A stretch of 36,761 nucleotides of DNA from an uncultured Verrucomicrobiota bacterium (GTDB taxonomy: Bacteria; Verrucomicrobiota; Verrucomicrobiia; Opitutales; Opitutaceae). Positions 28,073-35,746 of the stretch are shown here, in pieces. Below the pieces are notes generated by a model. The model was given only the letters and a program-made list of their open reading frames with translations, was not told the DNA's origin and ran no database searches. Within the stretch, counting starts at the first letter, position 1. Each line of letters starts with the position of its first letter. The stretch is taken from NCBI GenBank assembly GCA_903960515.1, contig CAJCBL010000258.1, positions 1-36,761 of the forward strand. The letters are read 5' to 3'. The translations under genes were made by a program, and so were the position numbers.

Positions 28073-28168
28073 CGTAGGAGCGTGCTTGCACGCGATTCTG
28101 AGTTTCTCGTGTAGGAGCGTGCTTGCCACGCGATTCTGAGCGCGGTTCGCGTGCAAGCACGCTCCTAC
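28073..28168. repeat. Triple palindromic repeat unit, second copy
   Basis: Same arrangement as at 23889-23985: direct copies at 28073-28102 and 28111-28140 (the latter with the same one-base insertion, GCTTGCCACGCG) and an inverted copy at 28148-28168. It sits the same distance after a stop codon, and the intervening bases match, so the tail end plus 3' region was copied as a block. Confidence 0.8.
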
Positions 28169-28312
28169 TACGGGCCCCGTAACGCCCGGCACCGCAGGAC
28201 TACGACACCACCTCGTGGGCATGATGGCCACGGTTACGTCCCCCGCCTTCCGGCTTTGACTTCCAGACTTCAACCACGCCGTCCGCAGCCTTCATCCTTT
28301 CGTTTCCCATAG

Positions 28313-28334
28313 GGTCGGACCTCGCGTCCGTACC
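28313..28334. repeat. Imperfect inverted repeat in the 476-base gap before the giant protein
   Basis: GGTCGGAC, five bases, then GTCCGTACC form an 8-bp stem with one bulged base. It lies in the long non-coding stretch 28048-28523, which also holds the palindromic unit and the pyrimidine-rich array. I see no gene, tRNA or clear promoter in this stretch. Confidence 0.4.
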
Positions 28335-28420
28335 GCTCCGCCTTCAGCCTTAGTTCCGCCCCCTCCCGGTTCAGCCTTCCGCCTTCGGCCTTCAGCGTTC
28401 CGCCTTAGGTCCTCCGCCCT
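28335..28420 (+). repeat. Pyrimidine-rich degenerate repeat array upstream of the giant protein gene
   Basis: Units CCGCCTTCAGCCTTAG, TTCAGCCTTCCGCC and TTCCGCCTTAGGTCCTCCGC recur here, the same set as at 24060-24200 and 35605-35740. A further C/T-rich stretch (CTCCTCTGCCTCTGTGCTC) extends it towards the start codon at 28524. Confidence 0.65.
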
Positions 28421-28523
28421 GCTCCTCTGCCTCTGTGCTCTCTGTGGCCTTCTGGGTCATGGTTCAGCGCTCCGCTCTTTTCATACCCCTTTACCCCTAA
28501 GCCCTCCGCTTACCCTTGCCCTC

Positions 28524-31500
28524 ATGAAACCCCTGTTCCTCGCGCTAGCCCTCGGAGTCCTCTCCGCCGGGGCTCTACCCGCCCAGACCCCCTCGACGGC
28601 CATCATCGCCGACCACCGCGCCGTAGACGGCTTCGTCGACATCCCGCCCGCCTATCTCGCCCAAGTCCGGCAGATGCTCGTCTACATCGCGGGCGAATCC
28701 CACTCCACCGCCTACGGGCTAGGCGCCGAGTTGCTCGCCGCCCAAGACGCCCGCTGCCCGGCTGCCAGCGCGATGATGAACGCCGTCCAATCCGCCGGTA
28801 CCCTGAACCCATCGTACCCAACATTTGATCCGCAGAACCCACGACTGCGGGTTATCCGCGGCTACGGCGGCGAAGCCTACTGGTTCGCCAACCCTCAATC
28901 CACCTCCTTGGTACCCACCCACCTCGCCCGCTACAACAGCCAGGGCGTCACCGCCATCGGCTTTGGCTGGTGCTGGGACATGACCTGGACGCCCTACACG
29001 CCCAACATGGGCACCCAGCGCGACCCCGTCTACCGGGTACGTTGGTCTGGGCGGTCGTCCGGCGGCCCCCAAGGCGACCGGTGCTGGGGCTTGGATACCG
29101 AAGACTTCGCCGTGACCGCAAACACGGTGAACCTCGATACCTACCTCACCGCCACCCAAGCGTACGTCGACTACTGCGCCACCAACGGCCTAGCGATCAA
29201 GCCCTTCTTCACCACCGGCCCGATGGACAACATCGGAGACCTTGATATCGCCGAACGCAGCTACTCCCGCGAGCTCAAGCACGACCGTATCCGCGCTTGG
29301 GTCACCGCCCATAACGGCATGCTCTTCGATTTTGCCGACATCCTCTCCTACAACAACGCCAGCCAGCCCGCCACCTCCACCTGGACCGACGACCTCGGCG
29401 CCACCCACTCCTTCCCCACCTTCCACCCCGACAACGGGGTGGCTGCCTACGGTGAATACCACTTTGGCCAGGTCGGCGCTGTACGCGTAGCCAAAGCCAT
29501 GTGGTGGATGCTCGCCCGCTTGGCCGGCTGGGACGGCCTGCCCAGCGGCACCCCCGACACCCAACCGCCCTCCGTCCCCGCCAGCCTTGCAGCCTCGGTC
29601 ACCTCCAGCCGCACCATCTCCCTCACCTGGGGGGCCTCCGACGACGATCGCGGCGTAGCCAGCTACCGGATCTACCGGGCCACCGGCGCGGCCGCCCTCG
29701 CCCAGGTCGCCACCAGCACCACCGCCTCGTATTCCGACTCCGGGCTCACCGCCTCCACCACCTACCGCTACGCCGTATCCGCCGTGGATGGTACTGGCAA
29801 CGCCTCCGCCCAATCCGCCCCGATTTCCGCCACCACCCAGCAATCCCCCATCCGCAACGCCTTCATCCAGATCGAGGCCGAGTCCTTCGACTCGGTCACC
29901 GGCAATATCCAATCCGAACCCTGCTCCGAAGGCGGGTTCAACCTCGGGTGGATCACCAACGGCTCCAGTGCCGTGTTCAACAGGGTCGACTTCGGCACCA
30001 CCGCCGTATCCTTCTCGGCCCGTGTGGCCAGCGCCAGCACCGGCGGCCAGATCGCGATCCATCTCGACAGCGCCACCGGCCCGCTGGTCGGCACCGCCAC
30101 CGTATCCGGCACGGGCACCTGGCAAACGTGGGATACCGTCCAGTGCGCCGTAAGCGGGGCCACCGGAATCCACAACCTGTATCTGGTCTTCACTGGAACC
30201 GGACTGTTCAACCTCAACTGGGTGGTCTTCACCACCACGGCCCCGGAAACCGTCGCCACGCCCACCTTCACGCCTCCGGCCGGCACCTACGCCGCCGCAC
30301 AGTCGGTGGCCATCGCCACCACCACCGCCAGCGCCACCATCCGCTATACTAGCGACGGCTCCGCCCCCACCACCACCACGGGCACCGTCTACAGCGCGCC
30401 AGTGAGTGTATCCGCCACTTCTACGCTGCGCGCCATCGCCTACCGCTCCGGCTACATCTCCAGCGCCGTGGCCTCGGCCGCCTACACCATCGGCCCGCCC
30501 GACCACCTGGCGCCCACGGTCCCCACCAACCTCGCCGCCACGGCCACCTCCAGCACGGGCATCTCACTCGCCTGGACGCCCTCCACCGACAACGTCGGCG
30601 TCACCGGCTACCGGATCTACCGGACCACCGGAACGACCGCGCTGGCCCAGGTCGGCACCAGCACCAACCCCGCCTACTCCGACACCGGCCTCACCGCCTT
30701 CACCGCCTACCGCTACACCGTCGACGCCCTGGATGCCGCGGGCAACGCCTCCGCCCAGTCGGCCGTCGCCACGGCCTCCACACTACAGCTCCCCACCCGC
30801 AACGCCTTCACCCAGATCGAGGCCGAGACCTACGACTCGGCCACCGGCGCCATCCACTCCGAATCCTGCGCCGAGGGCGGGCTCGACATCGGTTGGATCA
30901 CCAATGCCACCTACGCCGTGTTCATCAGGGTAGACTTCGGCACCACAGCAGCCTCCTTCTCGGCCCGAGTAGCCAGCGCCACCACCGGCGGCCAGATCGA
31001 GGTCCGTCTCGACAGCGCCACCGGGCCGCTGGTCGGCACCGCCACCGTCTCCGGCACCGGCAGTTGGCAAGCTTGGCAAACTATCCAGTGCAGCGTCAGC
31101 GGGGCCACCGGGATCCACAACCTGTATCTGGTCTTCACGGGCACCTCCGGAGGCCTGTACAACCTCAACTGGTTCATCTTCGCAACCACGCCAGCAGACA
31201 CCGTAGCTACGCCCGCATTCACCCCCGCAGCCGGCACCTTCACCGCCGCCCAGTCGGTGGCCATCACCACCACCACCGCCAGCGCCACCATTCGCTATAC
31301 TACCGACGGCTCCACCCCCACCTCCACCACCGGCACAGTCTACAGCGCAGCAGTGAGCGTGTCCGCAACCTCCACCCTACGCGCTATCGCCTATCGCTCC
31401 GGCTACATCAACAGCGCCGTTGCCTCAGCCGCCTACACTATTAACACGGCCGACACCCAGCCGCCCACCGTCCCCACCAACCTGGCCGCCTCTGCCACCT

Positions 31501-33431
31501 CCAGCTCCACCGTCTCGCTCACCTGGGCTGCCTCAACGGACGCTGTGGGCGTTACAGGCTATCGGATCTACCGCAACGCCACGCAGATCGCGACAGCGGC
31601 GACCAATTCCTACAGCGACAGCGGCCTCACTGCGGCAACTCAGTATGCCTATCGCGTGGCAGCCTATGACGCTGCAGGTAACCTGAGCGCGCAGTGCACG
31701 GCGGTGAATGTTACACCACTCTTGCCGTCACTCATTTCCATTCTCCCATGGAAAGACGGACGTAGATCGGCTCTATGTTTTGGCTTCGATGATGGCGGCG
31801 GCACCAACGGGGATGCGATCATGACCGCAAGGGGACTAAACTGCTACTTCTCCATCAATAGCAATTGGCCCCGCGTCTCTGGCAACTGGGCCTTATGGAA
31901 CACAATGGTACAGCATGGCCATGAGTTGAGCAGCCATTCATCGGATCATTTTGATTTGGGCACCTATTACTCACCGACAACCGGACCAGGGGCGAACTAT
32001 CAAGACTATCTCGATAATGTCCGCAACGGCGTCATCGCAATCGAGGCAAACATTCCTCGATATAAGGTACTCACTGCCCTGAATCCAAGTTCAGCCGGCA
32101 ACAATGACCAAAGGAGATTGCTGGAAAGCCTCGGGGTGATTTCCGTGGATCAAAGTGCCGGCCCCTACAGCCAGACCTGCGTGCGGGGATACTCCCACGG
32201 CTTCACCTATGACATGGCGTTACATCCGGACGCGCAAGACCCTAACCCCTATTTCGGCATTAACCGCGTTGGTTGCGACAATCGCAGCATTGAAGCTATT
32301 CAGGCAATAGTTGCGACCAACATCGGCGGGGTTACCAATCTCTTCTGGCATGGAATTCAGGCAGGGCAGATAACCGAAGCGAATTTCGCCACTTTGATGG
32401 ATTGGCTGAAAGCGCAGCAGGACAGCGGTGAGTTGTGGGTCGGCCGCTACGGGGATATTATTCGCTACATGAAGCAGCGCCTAGCTGCCAACCTGCAGAC
32501 TGTCTCCACAGGGGCATCCGAGATGGAGTTCTCATTGTCGGACTCCCTGCCGGATGAAGTCTACAACATCCCTCTCACTCTTGAAGTCCAGGTGCCATCG
32601 TCGTGGTCGGCGAGCGAACTAGCAGTGGTACAAGCGGATGCGACAACGGCTGTTAGGGCCTCGCAGAGCAACGGATTGTTCTACATACGGTTTAATGCCG
32701 TGCCAGACCGGGGCAATATCAAGGTCGAGGTTGTCATTCCGGACACGACAGCACCGAGCGTCCCCACCAATCTCGTAGGCGGCAGCACATCGATCAGCGC
32801 GGTAAATCTATCGTGGGCGGCGTCGACGGACAGCGTCGGAGTGGCAGGCTATAGAATCTACGACGCCACTGGTGCGTTAGTCGGGGTAAGCGAGACACTC
32901 AGCTATGAATTGACAGGGCTTGCGCCTGGAACTGTGTACACGTTCACCGTTTCGGCCTTCGACGCGGCAGGTAACGAGTCGCCCCTGAGCGCTCCGGTTT
33001 CGGTACTTGCTCACGATCCCGCGATGACCACCTACACCGCCTGGCGCAGCGAGTCTTTCGCCGGATCTGATCTCTCCAACGACGCCATCTCCGGCCCCGC
33101 TGCCGATCCCGACGGCGCCGGCGTCAGCAACTTCCAACGCTACGCCCACGGCCTCGCTGCCCGCGGCCCAGTCGCCAACCCGGTAACCCTCGGCACCATC
33201 GACTCCGCCGGCCAGCGCTACCTCACGCTCAGCTTCGTGCGCCGCGCCGCCGCTGCGGGCCTGAGCTATAGCATCGAAGCCAGCCCCGACCTCGTAACCT
33301 GGACTCCGGTGCCGGGCCTTACCTACACCGCCGGCACCCCAGCCAGCGTCACCGCTCAAGATACCGTGGCCATGGGCGCCCCCGGTGCAGCCCGCCGCTT
33401 CCTGCGGTTGCGCCTCCATGTGTCCCCATAA
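28524..33431 (+). CDS. Giant secreted protein: SGNH-like domain, FN3/CBM6/CHB_HEX repeats, CE4 polysaccharide deacetylase, shared C-terminal tail
   Basis: A 1635-residue exported protein with signal peptide MKPLFLALALGVLSAGALPA. Residues about 22-340 look like an SGNH-type hydrolase (VYIAGESHSTAYG near the start; GEYHFGQVGAVRVAK with a His near the end), moderately supported. Two tandem units follow (29556-30500, 30501-31451), each an FN3, a CBM6-like module (IQIEAES/IQIEAET, NLNW) and a CHB_HEX_C-like module (IRYTSDGS/IRYTTDGS). A third FN3 (to about 31718) leads to a CE4 NodB-type deacetylase (about 31730-32500) with LCFGFDDGG (Asp codons 31788, 31791) and metal-binding HSSDH (31935-31949). 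A beta domain, a fourth FN3 and the shared tail (33027-33428) end it. From about 31600 to 33020 G+C falls to about 50% in rows counted, against 72% on both sides, suggesting transfer. Likely role: deacylation of acetylated polysaccharides. Confidence 0.85.
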   Translation: MKPLFLALALGVLSAGALPAQTPSTAIIADHRAVDGFVDIPPAYLAQVRQMLVYIAGESHSTAYGLGAELLAAQDARCPAASAMMNAVQSAGTLNPSYPTFDPQNPRLRVIRGYGGEAYWFANPQSTSLVPTHLARYNSQGVTAIGFGWCWDMTWTPYTPNMGTQRDPVYRVRWSGRSSGGPQGDRCWGLDTEDFAVTANTVNLDTYLTATQAYVDYCATNGLAIKPFFTTGPMDNIGDLDIAERSYSRELKHDRIRAWVTAHNGMLFDFADILSYNNASQPATSTWTDDLGATHSFPTFHPDNGVAAYGEYHFGQVGAVRVAKAMWWMLARLAGWDGLPSGTPDTQPPSVPASLAASVTSSRTISLTWGASDDDRGVASYRIYRATGAAALAQVATSTTASYSDSGLTASTTYRYAVSAVDGTGNASAQSAPISATTQQSPIRNAFIQIEAESFDSVTGNIQSEPCSEGGFNLGWITNGSSAVFNRVDFGTTAVSFSARVASASTGGQIAIHLDSATGPLVGTATVSGTGTWQTWDTVQCAVSGATGIHNLYLVFTGTGLFNLNWVVFTTTAPETVATPTFTPPAGTYAAAQSVAIATTTASATIRYTSDGSAPTTTTGTVYSAPVSVSATSTLRAIAYRSGYISSAVASAAYTIGPPDHLAPTVPTNLAATATSSTGISLAWTPSTDNVGVTGYRIYRTTGTTALAQVGTSTNPAYSDTGLTAFTAYRYTVDALDAAGNASAQSAVATASTLQLPTRNAFTQIEAETYDSATGAIHSESCAEGGLDIGWITNATYAVFIRVDFGTTAASFSARVASATTGGQIEVRLDSATGPLVGTATVSGTGSWQAWQTIQCSVSGATGIHNLYLVFTGTSGGLYNLNWFIFATTPADTVATPAFTPAAGTFTAAQSVAITTTTASATIRYTTDGSTPTSTTGTVYSAAVSVSATSTLRAIAYRSGYINSAVASAAYTINTADTQPPTVPTNLAASATSSSTVSLTWAASTDAVGVTGYRIYRNATQIATAATNSYSDSGLTAATQYAYRVAAYDAAGNLSAQCTAVNVTPLLPSLISILPWKDGRRSALCFGFDDGGGTNGDAIMTARGLNCYFSINSNWPRVSGNWALWNTMVQHGHELSSHSSDHFDLGTYYSPTTGPGANYQDYLDNVRNGVIAIEANIPRYKVLTALNPSSAGNNDQRRLLESLGVISVDQSAGPYSQTCVRGYSHGFTYDMALHPDAQDPNPYFGINRVGCDNRSIEAIQAIVATNIGGVTNLFWHGIQAGQITEANFATLMDWLKAQQDSGELWVGRYGDIIRYMKQRLAANLQTVSTGASEMEFSLSDSLPDEVYNIPLTLEVQVPSSWSASELAVVQADATTAVRASQSNGLFYIRFNAVPDRGNIKVEVVIPDTTAPSVPTNLVGGSTSISAVNLSWAASTDSVGVAGYRIYDATGALVGVSETLSYELTGLAPGTVYTFTVSAFDAAGNESPLSAPVSVLAHDPAMTTYTAWRSESFAGSDLSNDAISGPAADPDGAGVSNFQRYAHGLAARGPVANPVTLGTIDSAGQRYLTLSFVRRAAAAGLSYSIEASPDLVTWTPVPGLTYTAGTPASVTAQDTVAMGAPGAARRFLRLRLHVSP
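29556..31451 (+). repeat. In-gene tandem duplication of an FN3-CBM6-CHB_HEX unit (945 and 951 bp)
   Basis: Unit 1 (29556-30500) and unit 2 (30501-31451) are similar at DNA level along their length. Matching landmarks sit 945 bases apart (CGCAACGCCTTCA at 29853 and 30798). A third, partial unit contains only the FN3 (31452 to about 31718) before the sequence changes character. Copies differ by many substitutions, so the duplication is not recent. Confidence 0.8.
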
Positions 33432-33448
33432 TACCACCCAGCAACGTT

Positions 33449-35464
33449 ATGCCTCCACTCCTGCTGTCGAAACGCCTATTCCTTCTCGGCTTCTGTGCCT
33501 GCATGCCAGCGACACAGGCCGGGGTATATTATGTCAGCGCGACCGCCAATCCGACCGCAACTTGGGCTCAGGCAGCGAGCAGCTCCACCCCCTGCACTGC
33601 CCAGCGAGCCATGACCAATGCAGCAGCCGGCGACACCGTCTATTTTCGCGGCGGTACGTACGGTAGCGCCACATCGACGGTGTACTACGTGCCGGCCAAC
33701 TCCGGAACCGCCGAGGCCCAGATCGTATTCAGCGCCTACCCCGGCGAAACCCCGCTCATCCAGGCCGAGTTCTCCGTCCGCAACAAGCAGTGGCTGCGCT
33801 TTTCCGGCATCACCGTCCAGGGCAACCGCGTTCCGCCCACCAACTGGAGCAATATGCCCGCCATCTGCATCGACGACACTTCCGTGGGGCCTATCGATCC
33901 ATCCGAGGCTTGGGCCACTCGCGAAGCCAAGGTCCGCCGAAAATACGCCACCTACATGGCGTGGTACGACAGCATCTTCGCACGATGGACCTCCGGATTC
34001 TCATTCTCCGAATGCTCACACATCACCCTCGATCACAACACGGTCTCATACTGCTCATCGGGCATCCTGTTTAATAATGGCTCCTCGTTCATGACTTCGA
34101 CAGACAACGAGTTGCACCACTGTTACATCGGCATCTTCAGCTACGAGTCCAATTATGCCGAGGTCCCCAGCGTCACCGACGCCATCATCCGCGGCAACCA
34201 TTGCTTCCAGAACCTGGATTCCGGAATCAACGTCGCCTACGGGGCCCGGCGCGTCCTCATCGAAGACAATCGCTGCGAATTCAACGCGATCGGGCACATC
34301 GGCACTCACCACCTGACCGCAGGGGTCACCATACGGGGCAATACCGTCTCCTACGCCGGCTACTACACTGAGACCATGGAAGCCCCCGGCAGCTCTGCGC
34401 TTAACGCCGGGTTCGGAGCCGATAGCTTGGTCATCGAGAACAACAGCGAGTCCTTCCAGCTCGACCCCACCGGCTGGGACGGCAACGGCATCATGGTCGA
34501 CACCAACGAGGCCCTCGGCTCTATCGCAACTCCGCCTGTAGTGCGCAACAACGTGACCTACCGCAACCAAGGCTCGGGCATCACCGTGACCCGCTCGAGC
34601 CGCTGCACTATAATCCACAATACCTGCGTCGAAAACGGGTACAATGCGGCCAGCCCCAACAATGGCGCCGGGCTACGCCTCTCACAGGCGGAATCCACCG
34701 CCACCATCGCTGCCAATAACATCTTCGCGAGGAACTCCTGCGGGGGCCTCTGGCTCGATGGCGCATTCAGTGACCAGGCCTTCGTTAACCACAATCTCTA
34801 CGACATGGCTACGGGCAGCCCCATCCTAGCCCGGGACAGCGCACACAGCTACACCTCCCTCGCCAGCCTCTATACAGCAACCGGCCGGGAGCAGCACGGG
34901 GTCCAAGCCGCTCCCCATTTCGCCTCCGCTGTCGATTTCCACTTGGCCTGGCCCTCCCCGGCCATCGGCGCCGCCTACCCGACCTACGCGTTTCCCTCGG
35001 ACTTCGACGGAGTGACCCGCGATGCCACTCCCGACCTCGGCGCTTACGAATATGTGGTGCCTGTGCCGCAAACCTACTCCGCATGGCGCAGCGAGTATTT
35101 CGCCGGATCTGATCTCGCCAACGACGCCATCTCCGGCCCCGCTGCCGATCCCGAGGGCGCCGGGGTCACCAATTTGCAGCGCTTCGGCTTCGGCCTGGCC
35201 GCCCGCGGCCCCGTGGCCAACCCGGTAACCCTGGGCACCGTCTCCTCCGGCGGCCAGACCTACCTCACGCTCAGTTTCGACCGCCGCGCCGCCGCTGCGG
35301 GCCTGAGCTATAGCGTCGAGTCCAGCACCGACCTAGCAACCTGGGCACCGGTCCCCGGCCTTACCTACACCGCCGGCACCCCGGCCAGCGTCACCGCCCA
35401 GGATATCGTCACCTTGGGCTCGCCCCCCCGCCGCTTCCTGCGGCTGCGCGTGAGCCAACCTTAA
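33449..35464 (+). CDS. Secreted right-handed parallel beta-helix protein with shared C-terminal tail
   Basis: A 671-residue exported protein. Signal peptide MPPLLLSKRLFLLGFCACMPATQA is followed by GVYYVSATANP, AQRAMTNAAAGDTVYFRGG (the usual beta-helix opening) and coil repeats with Asn/His-rich turns (ITLDHNTVSYCSSGI, AIIRGNHCFQNLDSGINV, VLIEDNRCEFNAIGH, VTIRGNTVSYAG, CTIIHNTCVENG, ATIAANNIFARN) to about residue 480. The end of the helix (DFDGVTRDATPDLGAYEY) is typical of this superfamily. The lyase or isomerase class is not assignable by eye. The shared tail spans 35071-35461. It starts only 17 bases after the preceding stop, so it is likely co-transcribed with the giant protein. It is only distantly similar to the beta-helix proteins at 24210 and 35747. 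Its 5' half is less GC-rich than the flanking tails. Confidence 0.83.
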   Translation: MPPLLLSKRLFLLGFCACMPATQAGVYYVSATANPTATWAQAASSSTPCTAQRAMTNAAAGDTVYFRGGTYGSATSTVYYVPANSGTAEAQIVFSAYPGETPLIQAEFSVRNKQWLRFSGITVQGNRVPPTNWSNMPAICIDDTSVGPIDPSEAWATREAKVRRKYATYMAWYDSIFARWTSGFSFSECSHITLDHNTVSYCSSGILFNNGSSFMTSTDNELHHCYIGIFSYESNYAEVPSVTDAIIRGNHCFQNLDSGINVAYGARRVLIEDNRCEFNAIGHIGTHHLTAGVTIRGNTVSYAGYYTETMEAPGSSALNAGFGADSLVIENNSESFQLDPTGWDGNGIMVDTNEALGSIATPPVVRNNVTYRNQGSGITVTRSSRCTIIHNTCVENGYNAASPNNGAGLRLSQAESTATIAANNIFARNSCGGLWLDGAFSDQAFVNHNLYDMATGSPILARDSAHSYTSLASLYTATGREQHGVQAAPHFASAVDFHLAWPSPAIGAAYPTYAFPSDFDGVTRDATPDLGAYEYVVPVPQTYSAWRSEYFAGSDLANDAISGPAADPEGAGVTNLQRFGFGLAARGPVANPVTLGTVSSGGQTYLTLSFDRRAAAAGLSYSVESSTDLATWAPVPGLTYTAGTPASVTAQDIVTLGSPPRRFLRLRVSQP

Positions 35465-35480
35465 ACCGCAATCACACCAC

Positions 35481-35508
35481 GCCTCGCCCGCGCTTCGGCG
35501 GGTGAGGC
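35481..35508 (+). terminator. Stem-loop after the second beta-helix gene, possible terminator
   Basis: GCCTCGCCCGC (35481-35491), loop GCTTCG, GCGGGTGAGGC (35498-35508): an 11-bp stem with one G-T pair, 17 bases after the stop. No T tract follows, so it may be Rho-assisted or an RNA-stability hairpin. Confidence 0.5.
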
Positions 35509-35535
35509 AACCCTATATCGTCATCAACCCCCACT

Positions 35536-35545
35536 CGTAGGAGCG
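35536..35545 (+). repeat. Truncated palindromic repeat unit
   Basis: CGTAGGAGCG, the first ten bases of the palindromic unit found whole at 23926 and 28073, then diverging at once into sequence shared with the region before 24060. It probably marks the left edge of the copied block that carries the third beta-helix gene. Confidence 0.4.
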
Positions 35546-35604
35546 GCCGTACCCGGAAGATTAGGAATATGTTTCGTTGGCATGGCTCCCCCACAGGCCC
35601 CCGG

Positions 35605-35740
35605 GCCTTCTGCATTCTTCCCTCCGCCTTCAGCCTTAGGTCCTCCGCCCTCGGACCTCCGCCTTCCGCGCCTTCCGCCTTCAGCATTCAGCCTTCTGCA
35701 CTCTCACTTCTGCCTTAGGCCCTCCGCCTCCACACGCACA
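35605..35740 (+). repeat. Pyrimidine-rich degenerate repeat array upstream of the third beta-helix gene
   Basis: Units CCTCCGCCTTCAGCCTTAGG, CCTTCCGCC, TTCAGCATTCAGCCTTCTGC and CTTCTGCCTTAGG run to a few bases before the ATG at 35747. With its left flank (35555-35605; ATTAGGAATATG, GGCATGGCTCCC) it corresponds to 23990-24200, so the upstream region was duplicated along with the gene. Confidence 0.7.
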
Positions 35741-35746
35741 CGCCCC

